Positions 41,449 to 50,339 of a stretch of DNA of 64,000 nt are shown here, piece by piece. Both the position numbers and the translations under genes were made by a program. Position 1 is the stretch's first letter, and each line of letters begins with the position of its first letter. Source of the stretch: Limivivens faecihominis (GTDB taxonomy: Bacteria; Bacillota; Clostridia; Lachnospirales; Lachnospiraceae). The stretch is taken from the NCBI RefSeq assembly GCF_020686945.1, contig NZ_JAJEPR010000018.1:1-64000 (forward strand), given 5' to 3'. The notes under the pieces are model-generated. The model ran no database searches. It was not told where the DNA came from and was given only the letters and a program-made list of their open reading frames with translations.

Positions 41449-41727
41449 TTAACTCAGGAAGTTCATGAACATTCCCGGAGCTACGAAGATCAGAAGAAGG
41501 CCGGTTACGAAACCGTAAATACCGGTGGTCTCAGCGATGGCACAGCCCAGGAGCATGGTGGAAGTCACGTCACCTTTGCACTCCGGCTGACGGCCGATGG
41601 CCTCAAGAGCTTTTGCTACGGCGTTACCTTCACCGATACCAGGTCCGATACCTGCGATCAGGGAGCAGCCTGCACCGATTGCACAACCAGCTAATGCGAT
41701 ACCTTTTGCGAGCATCTGAAAATCCAT
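41449..41727 (-). CDS. atpE: F1Fo ATP synthase c subunit, Na+-type
   Basis: Proteolipid ring subunit of 92 residues with two helices. The ion-binding carboxylate is E66 (AETTGIY), accompanied by T67, T68 and Y71, and helix 1 has P29 and E33 (GIGPGIGEGNA). In Na+-dependent rings the same positions hold Gln or Glu, Glu, Ser/Thr, Thr and Tyr, so this ring probably binds Na+ with a two-carboxylate site. That is an inference from residues, not a measurement. AGGAGG lies before ATG 41727. Confidence 0.95.
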   Translation of the reverse strand: MDFQMLAKGIALAGCAIGAGCSLIAGIGPGIGEGNAVAKALEAIGRQPECKGDVTSTMLLGCAIAETTGIYGFVTGLLLIFVAPGMFMNFLS

Positions 41728-41763
41728 AATAAAGTCCTCCTTGAGTAAAGTGTTTTTTTAATC

Positions 41764-42525
41764 TTAACCTTCTTCCGCAGCGTTCGCGATGTACATGACG
41801 GTCAGCATACAGAAGATAAATGCCTGCATGCATCCTGAGAACCAGTCAAAGTAGACGGACAGGATGGCAGGGATTCCCACATCGAGGAAGGGAATCTTTG
41901 AGAGAACGTCCCCCACGACACCGGGGATCAGTCCGAAGAGCGCGGAGCTTGCCACAGCCAGAGCGCCGTAGATCAGCGCGTTGATTACCACGCCGGAAAG
42001 AATATTTCCAAAATGACGGCAGGCCATGCTGACCGGCGTTGCCAGTTCGGAAAGGATATTGAAAGGAGTCATCACCGCGATGGGGGTGGTAAAGCCCTTC
42101 AGATATCCGCCGAAGCCGTTGGTCTTGATTTTCTGAGCGGTGATCATGATAAATACCACCACAGCCCAGGCGGCTTCTGTGGAAAGATCAGCGGTGGGGC
42201 TTCGAAGGCCGATGAGGCTGATCAGGTTGGAGAGTACGCTGGTGGCAAAAAGCGCGGCCACAAAAGGTACGAAATAGCGGAATCTCTCGCCCATATTTCC
42301 GACGACAAACTGGTTGGCCTTCTCTACGATGAGCTCGGCCAGAGCCTGTCTCTTGGATATGTTCTCTTCCTTCAGATCACGGGTGAGCCAGATGCACGCG
42401 CCAGTGATGAGAAGCATGACAAGCCAGCTGACCACCATGGTTTCGCTGATCTTAAGCTGCCCTAAAATAGGCACATTGATGGGTGTTTCCCAGAGGATCC
42501 GGGCCCCCGTAATATCCAGTTCCAT
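41764..42525 (-). CDS. atpB: F1Fo ATP synthase a subunit
   Basis: Membrane a subunit of 253 residues with about six helices. The essential arginine lies in PVSMACRHFGNILSG, and the last helices carry ALIYGALAVASSALFGLIPGVV and the C-terminal YIANAAEEG. It forms the ion half-channels against the c ring. Confidence 0.96.
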   Translation of the reverse strand: MELDITGARILWETPINVPILGQLKISETMVVSWLVMLLITGACIWLTRDLKEENISKRQALAELIVEKANQFVVGNMGERFRYFVPFVAALFATSVLSNLISLIGLRSPTADLSTEAAWAVVVFIMITAQKIKTNGFGGYLKGFTTPIAVMTPFNILSELATPVSMACRHFGNILSGVVINALIYGALAVASSALFGLIPGVVGDVLSKIPFLDVGIPAILSVYFDWFSGCMQAFIFCMLTVMYIANAAEEG

Positions 42526-42544
42526 TTGTTTTCACCTCCGTTCC

Positions 42545-42958
42545 TCATTCTTTATGAATCAATCCCATGAGCTTGATCCCGAAACTCGGGAACAACAGGG
42601 GAAGAATTCCGGCAGCAAACTGAAAACAGGGAGCTGCAATGGCGACGACAACCCAGGCCATCTGGAGAAGGGTCCGGCGGGAATAGCTGGCCTTCATGCG
42701 GAGCCTTGCGTTGTCTTCATTTGCCTCGGAGGCAACCTTCTGTACGGTGACGCCCATGAGGAAGAAATTCAGGACAGCGATGAGGCCGCCTAAGAATCCA
42801 CCCAGGATTACCGTGTAGTCAAAGGGGACTTTTTCCGGCATGCATGCGTGGAGAATCACAAAAACGATCCACATGACGACGACACCTGAAAAAGTGAAGA
42901 TCCCGACGCGCTTTGTCTCTTTTTTGATGGCAGGCGCAAGGTCTTTGAACAGGTTCAT
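42545..42958 (-). CDS. ATP synthase subunit I-like membrane protein
   Basis: Protein of 137 residues with four predicted helices (about 18-38, 48-68, 95-115 and 118-133), located directly upstream of atpB. Size, topology and place match AtpI/ATP_synt_I proteins, which help c-ring assembly or cation supply. Sequence identity is not strong enough to be sure. Confidence 0.75.
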   Translation of the reverse strand: MNLFKDLAPAIKKETKRVGIFTFSGVVVMWIVFVILHACMPEKVPFDYTVILGGFLGGLIAVLNFFLMGVTVQKVASEANEDNARLRMKASYSRRTLLQMAWVVVAIAAPCFQFAAGILPLLFPSFGIKLMGLIHKE

Positions 42959-42975
42959 AAACTCACTCCCTTCTT

Positions 42976-43245
42976 TTAATGATGATTGTTAAAAGAAATA
43001 TGCTGTTTGGTCTTTTTCCGTTCCTTCTTCTGATGGCTGGTGACGGAGAGATAAAGTTTGTAGGCTACCATGGCCGAACCGCCGAGCCCGAAGAAAAAGC
43101 CGGGGATGTAAACCCAGGAGCCGAGATTGAATTTTTCCGTCAGCCACCAGGAAAGGGCCAGACACAGAAGAAGCGGGGTAATAAAAGAAAGGCCGAACTG
43201 CGTTAGTATGGTCAGGTTTTTCAGGATATCCGCCCAGTTTTTCAT
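42976..43245 (-). CDS. AtpZ/AtpI-family protein, first gene of the ATP synthase operon
   Basis: A short protein of 89 residues with two membrane helices (about 15-35 and 44-65) and a basic, His-containing C-terminal tail. This is the pattern of ATPase gene 1 (AtpZ/AtpQ) proteins that open clostridial atp operons. Start ATG 43245 with GGGGG upstream. Confidence 0.75.
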   Translation of the reverse strand: MKNWADILKNLTILTQFGLSFITPLLLCLALSWWLTEKFNLGSWVYIPGFFFGLGGSAMVAYKLYLSVTSHQKKERKKTKQHISFNNHH

Positions 43246-43292
43246 TATATTTCCCCCGTTTCTGCGATAATAAACACCAATAACTAGAGTCT

Positions 43293-43320
43293 ATCATAGC
43301 ATATTTGAAAATACAATCCA
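43293..43320 (-). promoter_or_regulatory. Possible promoter of the ATP synthase operon
   Basis: On the minus strand a TATGAT -10 (43298-43293) is followed upstream, after 16 bp, by TGGATT as a weak -35. It lies about 50 bp before the first start codon. Confidence 0.45.
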
Positions 43321-43438
43321 CTGCATAATAAACATTTTATTAAAAAAATCACAAAGAAGTGAAAAAAACGTAATAAATAGCGGGAAATCCATATGAAATA
43401 GGATGGAAAAAGTCAATATACGAGAATCTTCCTATTAA

Positions 43439-43579
43439 AAATATTCAGAGCCGCACCTCGATTCCGCTGCGTTTCATCCCGTTGTGGCTTTTCGACAAAT
43501 AGATTTCTAGTCGAAAGTGTTCGTTCATGCAAGCATGACTCACACTTTTTCCTGAAAATCTGCCTGGCTCTGAATATTT
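43439..43579. repeat. Palindromic intergenic element, family 1, copy 3 (MITE-like)
   Basis: A 141-bp element in reverse orientation to the copy at 8442-8584. Perfect 14-bp ends, AAATATTCAGAGCC (43439-43452) and GGCTCTGAATATTT (43566-43579), contain the common terminus TATTCAGAGCC. The inner apex CATGCAAGCATGA is the complement of that in the other copies. It lies between the divergent atp and aminopeptidase operons. Confidence 0.85.
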
Positions 43580-43591
43580 ACAAACTGAGTC

Positions 43592-43620
43592 TTGCAAACT
43601 ATATGAAAAAATGGTAAAAT
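43592..43620 (+). promoter_or_regulatory. Promoter of the aminopeptidase-opp operon
   Basis: TTGCAA (43592-43597), 17 bp, TAAAAT (43615-43620). It lies just outside the family 1 repeat. Confidence 0.7.
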
Positions 43621-43713
43621 TTTATAAATTTTTGGCTCGCACTTTCACAATTTAAAGTTTTACACTTTCTTGCGATAAAGAGCAGCCCGGAAGAATGAAA
43701 AGAGGAAGTAATC

Positions 43714-44727
43714 ATGAGAGAAGAAGGCTTACTGAAAAAACTGGTCGCCGCTCATGGCGTTTCCGGTTTCGAGAAAAATGTCCGGAAGATCATTGAGGAG
43801 GAAGCTGCTCCTTATGCGGATGAGATGACAGTGGATGCCATTGGAAACCTCATCGTCCTGAAAAAAGGAACGGACGGGGAAAATAAAAAGAAGCTGATGT
43901 TTGCGGCCCATATGGACGAGATCGGCTTCATGGTAAAAAAGATCGAGGCGGACGGACGTCTGAAGGTCTGCAACATGGGCTGGAACTGGGCAGGTTCCGC
44001 TTATAATGAGAGAGTCGAGTTCCAGAACGGTGTCAACGGCGTGGTTGGCTGCGAGGGCTGGATCGAGGATGCAAAAAACGATGTGGGCAAGCTCTTCATC
44101 GATATCGGAGCCACCTCTGCGGAGGATGCGGCAAAACATGTAAAACTCGGCGATGTGTGTGGTTATTTCGGTCCCTGGATCGACCTTCAGAACGACCGGG
44201 TAAGCTCCCGCTCCCTGGATGACCGTATCGGCTGCTATCAGCTTCTGGAAGCCCTGAAAGAGAACGACGGTACTTATCCCAATGATGTCTACTATGTATT
44301 CACCGTTCAGGAGGAAGTCGGCTGCCGCGGTTCCAAAGTGACTGCAGCCCGGATTCAGCCGGATTTCGGTTTCGCTGTGGATATCACACCGGCTCACGAT
44401 TACCCCTGCGACCTGCAGGGAAGCAACACCGTGGACGGCGGCATCGGCATCAAGATCTGTGATCCTTCTGTTGTCTGCGATCCGGATCTCGCAGCTGCTA
44501 TGGAGGAGTGCTGCGAGAGAGACGGCATCAAATATCAGAGAGAGGTCATCGACAAGGGCGGCACTGACGCTTCCAGCATGAACCTTTCCAACTGGGGCGT
44601 AAAGGTCAGCGGTATCGTTACCGTGGTCCGTTATCCCCATGCTCAGTGTTCCGTGGCATCGAAAAAAGATATCGAGGCAGGCGTGGATCTTATGAAGGCC
44701 ATTTCTGCTTATGAATTTAAGGATTGA
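43714..44727 (+). CDS. M42-family aminopeptidase
   Basis: Cytosolic two-metal aminopeptidase of 337 residues, M42 (glutamyl aminopeptidase/endoglucanase-like). Metal ligands are visible: the His in AAHMDEIG, the Asp in SRSLDDRIG, the Glu pair in VQEEVGCRG, the Asp in VDITPAHD and the His in RYPHAQ. It stands at the head of an oligopeptide transporter operon, so it probably trims imported peptides. Confidence 0.94.
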   Translation: MREEGLLKKLVAAHGVSGFEKNVRKIIEEEAAPYADEMTVDAIGNLIVLKKGTDGENKKKLMFAAHMDEIGFMVKKIEADGRLKVCNMGWNWAGSAYNERVEFQNGVNGVVGCEGWIEDAKNDVGKLFIDIGATSAEDAAKHVKLGDVCGYFGPWIDLQNDRVSSRSLDDRIGCYQLLEALKENDGTYPNDVYYVFTVQEEVGCRGSKVTAARIQPDFGFAVDITPAHDYPCDLQGSNTVDGGIGIKICDPSVVCDPDLAAAMEECCERDGIKYQREVIDKGGTDASSMNLSNWGVKVSGIVTVVRYPHAQCSVASKKDIEAGVDLMKAISAYEFKD

Positions 44728-44747
44728 GAAAAAAGGAGGAAGTTATT

Positions 44748-46250
44748 ATGAAAAAAGCAACAGCTTTTCTGGCAGCAGCAGTAATGATGGCATCCCTGGC
44801 CGGCGGAGCACTCTCCGTTCAGGCAGCAGCCAAGACCGACCTTACCATCGCTGTAGACGCGGACGTGGATACCTTACATTCTACCGATTACAGCACCACC
44901 GTGGAGCATGACATTTTAAGCCAGATCTACGACACTCTGATGTACATGAACCCCGACGGAAGCCATGATCCGGAGCCGAGAATCGCAGAATCCTACGAGA
45001 TCAGCGACGACGGACTGGATTACACCTTCCATCTGAGAAACGATGTGACCTTCCACAACGGTACACCGCTGACTGCCAAAGACGTAAAATTCTCCCTGGA
45101 GCTCTGCAAGGACTCCGAGTATCAGGGTTCCATGGTGACAGGCCTTGACAGCGTGGAAACACCGGATGATTACACCGTTGTCTGCCATTTGAGCAATCCG
45201 TATTCCCCGTTTATGCTGGGCGTGTGTCAGGTAAACATCGCTTCCAAAGATTATTATGACAGCTCCGCAGATGAGTTTGCCACCAATCCCGTAGGAAGCG
45301 GCCCGTACAAATATACCGGCAGAAGCAAAGGAAGCAACGTAACTCTGGAAGCCTATGACGGCTATTACAGAGGCGAAGCTCCGATCAAGGAAGTGACCTT
45401 TGAGGTGATTCCGGATCAGTCCACCACTGCCATCGCCCTGCAGACCGGCGAGGTGAACTTTGCAACCATCGAGTCCTCCACCATTGCACAGCTTTCCGCA
45501 AACCCGAATATCGAGATCGCAGAGGTAGCAAACTCCGGTTTCACCTATGTATCCATGAATACCGAGAAAGAGCCCTTCAACGATGTGAAGGTTCGTCAGG
45601 CCATCAACTACGCCATCAACCGCGAGAACCTGGTTCAGGTCTGCTACGACGGCGAGGCCGAGGTGAACTCGAATATCTGCTCCAAAGACCGTTTCGGTTA
45701 CTCTGACGACCAGTTCCAGTACACCTACGATCCGGAAAAAGCAAAAGAGCTTCTAGCTGAGGCCGGCATCGAGACTCCTTACGACCTGGGCGAGATGCTG
45801 GTAGCTGAGAAATATTCCAATATCGCTACCGTTCTTCAGAGCGATCTGGCAGCTGTCGGACTGAACGTGACCATCGCAGTCAAAGAGTTCAACTCCTACA
45901 TCGGCGACCTGACCAGCGGAAACTACGGCATCACCGCTCTTGAGATGACACTGGACGGCGATACCCAGATGCTTGAGATGGCATTTACCAGCGATTACAT
46001 CGGAACAGCAAATAACGCCCGTTACAGTGATGCAACCATGGACGAGCTCTTCGAGAAGACCAGAACCGAGACCGACACCGATGCGAGAAAAGAGCTCTTC
46101 GACGAGATCCTTACCAAAGCGCAGGATGAAGCGATCTACGCCGTGATCGACAACCCGCTGACCCTGTTCGCTTACAACACCGATCTGAACTGCCCGGAGT
46201 TCCCCTACGAAGGAATCTACTCCATCTACGATTTTACCTGGGCTGAGTAA
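44748..46250 (+). CDS. oppA: Oligopeptide-binding protein of an ABC importer
   Basis: Class II (SBP_bac_5) binding protein of 500 residues. Signal peptide, cleaved near VQA-AA, with no lipobox cysteine. The family elements ETYDTLMYMNPDGS-like lobe, DVKFSLELCKD and VRQAINYAINRENLVQ are present. The ATG at 44748, after AAAGGAGG, is preferred to an upstream TTG. The peptidase upstream and OppBCDF downstream make peptide cargo likely. Confidence 0.92.
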   Translation: MKKATAFLAAAVMMASLAGGALSVQAAAKTDLTIAVDADVDTLHSTDYSTTVEHDILSQIYDTLMYMNPDGSHDPEPRIAESYEISDDGLDYTFHLRNDVTFHNGTPLTAKDVKFSLELCKDSEYQGSMVTGLDSVETPDDYTVVCHLSNPYSPFMLGVCQVNIASKDYYDSSADEFATNPVGSGPYKYTGRSKGSNVTLEAYDGYYRGEAPIKEVTFEVIPDQSTTAIALQTGEVNFATIESSTIAQLSANPNIEIAEVANSGFTYVSMNTEKEPFNDVKVRQAINYAINRENLVQVCYDGEAEVNSNICSKDRFGYSDDQFQYTYDPEKAKELLAEAGIETPYDLGEMLVAEKYSNIATVLQSDLAAVGLNVTIAVKEFNSYIGDLTSGNYGITALEMTLDGDTQMLEMAFTSDYIGTANNARYSDATMDELFEKTRTETDTDARKELFDEILTKAQDEAIYAVIDNPLTLFAYNTDLNCPEFPYEGIYSIYDFTWAE

Positions 46251-46264
46251 TTACATAGCAAGGC

Positions 46265-46293
46265 AGGCGCTGTCAAAATGAACAGCGCCTTTC
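46265..46293 (+). terminator. Intercistronic hairpin after oppA
   Basis: AGGCGCTGT (46265-46273) pairs with ACAGCGCCT (46282-46290), then TTTC. It probably attenuates transcription so that the binding protein is made in excess of the membrane parts. Confidence 0.7.
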
Positions 46294-46318
46294 TTCGTTT
46301 AAAAAGGAGAGCACTTTT

Positions 46319-47269
46319 ATGCACAAATATGTTATCAAACGTCTTCTCTACATGATTCCGGTGCTTCTGGGCGTGGCTTTTCTCGTGTTCACGATCCTTT
46401 CCCTGACGCCGGGTGATCCGGGTTCCATCATCCTCGGAATCACGGCAAAACCGGAAGACATTGCGGCGCTGAACGCAGAGTTCGGCTATGACCAGCCGTT
46501 CCTGGTCCGTTTTTTTAATTACATCGGCGATATCATTTTCCATTTCAGTCTGGGAACCTCCTATCAGACCCGCCAGCCGGTGATTGAGGATATCATGGCG
46601 CGTTTCCCGAATACCCTTCTTCTGACGGTCTTCTCCATGTCCATCGCCTCCATCCTGGGTATTTCTTTAGGAATCCTTTCCGCTGTCAAACAGTATTCCG
46701 TTCTGGACCACACGCTGGTGGTGGTGGCTCTGATTTTTGCCTCCATCCCCGGTTTCTGGCTCGGACTTATGCTGATGCTTTTATTCTCCCTGAAGCTTCA
46801 CTGGCTGCCCTCCTACGGCGCAGGAAGCCTGAAACACTTTATTCTGCCGACGCTCACGGTCTGTATGGGTTCGGCCGCGGGCCTTTTAAGGCTGACCCGG
46901 TCGGCCATGCTGGAGACGGTCCGTCAGGAGTACATCCGCACCGCAAAGGCAAAGGGAGCTTCACCGAAGCGCATCATCTGGAAGCATGCCCTTCGTAACG
47001 CCCTTCTTCCCGTGGTGACGACCCTCGGAACCAGCTTCGGCGCTTCCCTTGGCGGCGCCATTATCGCGGAGACCGTTTTTGCCATGCCCGGTATGGGAAC
47101 CCTGATCACCACAGCGATCCGTCAGAAGGATATTCCGGTGGTTATGGGCGCAACGTTGTTCCTCGCGACCCTTTTCAGCCTGATCATCCTCGTCGTGGAT
47201 GTGCTCTACGCCTTCATCGATCCCAGAATCAAGGCAAAATACCAGAATGGAGGAAAAGTCCGTGAATAG
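46319..47269 (+). CDS. oppB: Oligopeptide ABC transporter permease
   Basis: Permease of 316 residues with six helices. The OppB/DppB pattern is clear: MHKYVIKRLLYMIPVLLGV at the N terminus and the EAA-loop EYIRTAKAKGASPKRIIWKHALRNALLPVVT before the last helices. Co-transcribed with oppA and oppC, overlapping oppC by 8 bp. Confidence 0.95.
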   Translation: MHKYVIKRLLYMIPVLLGVAFLVFTILSLTPGDPGSIILGITAKPEDIAALNAEFGYDQPFLVRFFNYIGDIIFHFSLGTSYQTRQPVIEDIMARFPNTLLLTVFSMSIASILGISLGILSAVKQYSVLDHTLVVVALIFASIPGFWLGLMLMLLFSLKLHWLPSYGAGSLKHFILPTLTVCMGSAAGLLRLTRSAMLETVRQEYIRTAKAKGASPKRIIWKHALRNALLPVVTTLGTSFGASLGGAIIAETVFAMPGMGTLITTAIRQKDIPVVMGATLFLATLFSLIILVVDVLYAFIDPRIKAKYQNGGKVRE

Positions 47270-48128
47270 AAAAAGAGCGAAAAAGCACGCCCAGTTAAAA
47301 GAATTCTGGCGGCGTTACAAAAAGAATAAAGCGGCGGTTGTCGGACTTGTGCTCCTCTGCATCATCGTGGGAATGGCTGTTTTTGCCGATCTCATCGTCC
47401 CCTACGCAAAATGTGTCGAGCAGGTGGGAGCCGACCGTCTACAGTGGCCGAGCGTCGCGCACTGGTTCGGAACCGACGAGTTCGGACGTGACGTTTTTGC
47501 CCGTGTGGTACACGGAGCGAGATATTCCCTCTTCATTGGCGTGGCGACGAGTCTCATGGCTCTGGTGGCAGGAGCGATCCTGGGAGCCAGCGCCGGCTAT
47601 TTCGGCGGCATGGTGGACAACGTGATCTGCCGAATCATCGACGTTTTCATGTGCGTACCGCCAATCCTGCTTTCCCTGGCTGTTGTGGCAGCCCTCGGAA
47701 CCAGCATGAGAAATCTGATCATCGCAATCACGATCTCCTGTATTCCCGGAAACGTCCGGCTGATCCGTTCCGTGGTGCTCACCGTAGCGGATCAGGACTA
47801 TGTGGAGGTGGCCCGGTCTTACGGCGCTTCCAACGCGCGGATCATTTTCCGGTATGTGCTTCCCAACGCCATGGGCCCGATCATCGTAAATACGACCATG
47901 GCAATCTCTGACATGATCCTGTCTGCGGCAGGCTTAAGCTTCATCGGCATGGGAATCCAGCCGCCTTCACCGGAGTGGGGCGCGCTTCTTTCCGCAGCGC
48001 AGACGTACATTTTTACATCACCTTACCTTCTGGCCTTTCCGGGCGTGTTCATCATCTTGAGTTCCCTTTCCTTTAACCTGGTGGGAGACGGACTGACGGA
48101 CGCTCTGGATCCGAAGCTGAAGGATTGA
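47262..48128 (+). CDS. oppC: Oligopeptide ABC transporter permease
   Basis: Permease of 288 residues. N-terminal segment KKNKAAVVGLVLLC, HWFGTDEFGRDVFARVVHGAR, and the EAA-loop QDYVEVARSYGASNARIIFRYVLPNAMGPI are hallmarks of OppC/DppC. The GTG at 47262 is chosen because GGAGG lies 9 bp before it, inside the end of oppB. Confidence 0.94.
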   Translation: MNRKRAKKHAQLKEFWRRYKKNKAAVVGLVLLCIIVGMAVFADLIVPYAKCVEQVGADRLQWPSVAHWFGTDEFGRDVFARVVHGARYSLFIGVATSLMALVAGAILGASAGYFGGMVDNVICRIIDVFMCVPPILLSLAVVAALGTSMRNLIIAITISCIPGNVRLIRSVVLTVADQDYVEVARSYGASNARIIFRYVLPNAMGPIIVNTTMAISDMILSAAGLSFIGMGIQPPSPEWGALLSAAQTYIFTSPYLLAFPGVFIILSSLSFNLVGDGLTDALDPKLKD

Positions 48129-48141
48129 CGGGGAGGACATT

Positions 48142-49131
48142 ATGGGAAAAAAAGTTTTGGATGTTAAAAATCTGACCATACAGTACCGGACGGACCTGGA
48201 GACGGTCCATGCGGTGAACGGGATCAGTTTTTCCCTGGAAAAAGGGGAAACCCTGGGGCTGGTGGGAGAGACCGGTGCGGGGAAAACGACGACAGCTCTC
48301 GGTATCATGGGCCTTCTGCCCGAGCGTACCGCTGTGATTCCGGAGGGAAGCATTGAATTTGAGGGCACCGACCTTTTAAAGCTCTCCGAGCAGGAGATGC
48401 AGAAGGTCCGTGGAAGCCAGATCTCCATGATTTTTCAGGACCCGATGACGGCCTTAAACCCGGTGCTGCCCGTGGGAAAACAGATCGGCGAGGCGCTTTT
48501 CCTTCACAATGAGGAAAATTTGAGCAAGGACGAGATCGAGAAAAAAGTTGAGGAGACGCTGGAACTCGTGGGAATCCCAAAAGCGAGAAAGGTGGAGTAC
48601 CCCTATCAGTTTTCCGGCGGTATGAGACAGCGCGTGGTTATCGCCATCGCCCTGGTCTGTAACCCCGCTCTTCTGATCGCCGACGAGCCCACGACGGCTC
48701 TGGATGTGACGATTCAGGCACAGATCCTCACGATGATCTGCAACCTTCAAAGAAAATATGGAACCTCCGTTATCATGATCACCCACGACCTGGGCGTTGT
48801 GGCGGAGACTTGCGATAAAGTGGCGATCATGTATGCCGGTGAGGCCGTGGAGTACGGAACACTGGCGGACATTTTCACCGGGGAAAATCATCACCCCTAC
48901 ACGGTCGGCCTTTTCGGCTCGATTCCGAGTCTTACCGAGGAGAGCAAGCGGCTGCACCCCATCGAGGGCCTGATGCCGGATCCTACAGAAAAGCCCGCGG
49001 GCTGCTGGTTCGCTCCGAGATGCCGTCACTGTACGGAGAAATGCAAGAAGCAGGTGCCGCCTGTCTATGAGAAAAACGGTCATCAAATCCGCTGCCATCT
49101 GTTTGGCGGGGAAGAAAGGAAGGTGCGGTGA
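48142..49131 (+). CDS. oppD: Oligopeptide ABC transporter ATPase
   Basis: ATPase of 329 residues, OppD/DppD type: Walker A GETGAGKTT, signature FSGGMRQR, Walker B LLIADEPTTALDVT, and the C-terminal oligo_HPY region (AGCWFAPRCRHCTEKC) with Cys residues that may hold a 4Fe-4S cluster as in related ATPases. Its stop overlaps the oppF start. Confidence 0.95.
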   Translation: MGKKVLDVKNLTIQYRTDLETVHAVNGISFSLEKGETLGLVGETGAGKTTTALGIMGLLPERTAVIPEGSIEFEGTDLLKLSEQEMQKVRGSQISMIFQDPMTALNPVLPVGKQIGEALFLHNEENLSKDEIEKKVEETLELVGIPKARKVEYPYQFSGGMRQRVVIAIALVCNPALLIADEPTTALDVTIQAQILTMICNLQRKYGTSVIMITHDLGVVAETCDKVAIMYAGEAVEYGTLADIFTGENHHPYTVGLFGSIPSLTEESKRLHPIEGLMPDPTEKPAGCWFAPRCRHCTEKCKKQVPPVYEKNGHQIRCHLFGGEERKVR

Positions 49132-50090
49132 TGGAAGAGAAGCTTCTTGAGGTCAGACACCTGAAAAAATATTTCCACACACCTGCGGGACTTCTCCATG
49201 CGGTGGACGATGTGGATTTCAGTATCCCGAAGGGAAAGACGATGGGCGTGGTGGGAGAGTCCGGCTGCGGAAAATCCACGTTGGGACGGTCTCTTCTCTG
49301 CCTGGAACCTCCCACAGCCGGGGAGATCCTTTTTGAGGGAAAAAATATTGCGGCTCTTTCCAAGCGGGAAATGAAGAAGGTTCGGCCAAAGATCCAGATG
49401 GTCTTCCAGGACCCCTATTCGAGCCTGAACGGCCGTATGACGGTCCGGCAGCTGATTGCGGAGCCTCTGCTGGTCAATAAGATCTGCAAAAATCGAGCCG
49501 AGGTTGATAAGAAGGTCGATGAGATGATGGAGACCGTGGGCCTTGCCAGGCGTCTCGATATGGCTTATCCCCACGAGCTGGACGGCGGCCGCCGCCAGAG
49601 AATCGGCATCGCCCGGGCTCTGATTCTGAATCCGGAGTTTGTGGTCTGTGACGAGCCGGTTTCTGCGCTGGATGTTTCGATTCAGGCGCAGATCCTGAAT
49701 CTTCTGATGGATCTTCAGGAGAGCATGAATCTTACTTATATGTTTATCACCCATGACCTTTCTGTGGTGCGTCATATTTCCAATGAGATTATGGTTATGT
49801 ATCTTGGAAAGTGTGTGGAGCGGGCGGAGGCGAAGGAGATTTTCCGGAATCCGGTCCATCCGTACACGAAGGCGCTTCTGGCGGCAATTCCGATTCCGAG
49901 TATCGAGTCCTGTCACAAGAAGAGGGAACTTCTGCAGGGTGAGGTTACGAGCCCTGTGAATCCGAAGCCGGGATGCCGGTTTGCGGTGAGGTGTCCGTTT
50001 GCGACGGATGAGTGCCGGAAGGGAGATATTCCTCTCCGGGAGGTTGCACCGGGGCATTTTGCGGCTTGTTGCCGGGCGGAGGAAATATAA
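49131..50090 (+). CDS. oppF: Oligopeptide ABC transporter ATPase
   Basis: ATPase of 319 residues. Walker A GESGCGKST, a signature that reads LDGGRRQR where LSGGQ-like sequence is usual, and Walker B FVVCDEPVSALDVS. The C-terminal Cys motif CRFAVRCPFATDEC is present. The ATG at 49131 overlaps the oppD stop (TGATG); an in-frame GTG three bases earlier is less likely. Confidence 0.94.
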   Translation: MEEKLLEVRHLKKYFHTPAGLLHAVDDVDFSIPKGKTMGVVGESGCGKSTLGRSLLCLEPPTAGEILFEGKNIAALSKREMKKVRPKIQMVFQDPYSSLNGRMTVRQLIAEPLLVNKICKNRAEVDKKVDEMMETVGLARRLDMAYPHELDGGRRQRIGIARALILNPEFVVCDEPVSALDVSIQAQILNLLMDLQESMNLTYMFITHDLSVVRHISNEIMVMYLGKCVERAEAKEIFRNPVHPYTKALLAAIPIPSIESCHKKRELLQGEVTSPVNPKPGCRFAVRCPFATDECRKGDIPLREVAPGHFAACCRAEEI

Positions 50091-50093
50091 ATA

Positions 50094-50227
50094 AAGTGGC
50101 TTCGAGGACGCCCCGCGCGCCGGTTTCCAATCTGGTTTCAGTTGCGGCGGGGCAAACCAAGAATTTCTGCCTCGCCTCCACATGAAAACCTGATTGGAGA
50201 CCGGGACGCGGGGCTGTATTGCGAAGC
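50094..50227. repeat. Palindromic element, family 2, copy B
   Basis: A simple form of the element at 33956-34180. GGACGCCCCGCG near 50106 and GGGACGCGGGGC near 50203 pair, as do GGTTTCCAATC and GATTGGAGACC, with AACCAAGAATTTCTGCC in the centre. It lacks the extra inner palindrome of copy A. Confidence 0.75.
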
Positions 50228-50339
50228 CGGGAAGTTTGGGTTGTGGAAAGTGGTAATTCTGTGGAAGGTGTGGATAACTTTTCTTAAAAAGCGGTTGCCT
50301 GTGGAAAATGTTTGAATGAAATAAGGAGAAAAATGCGAT

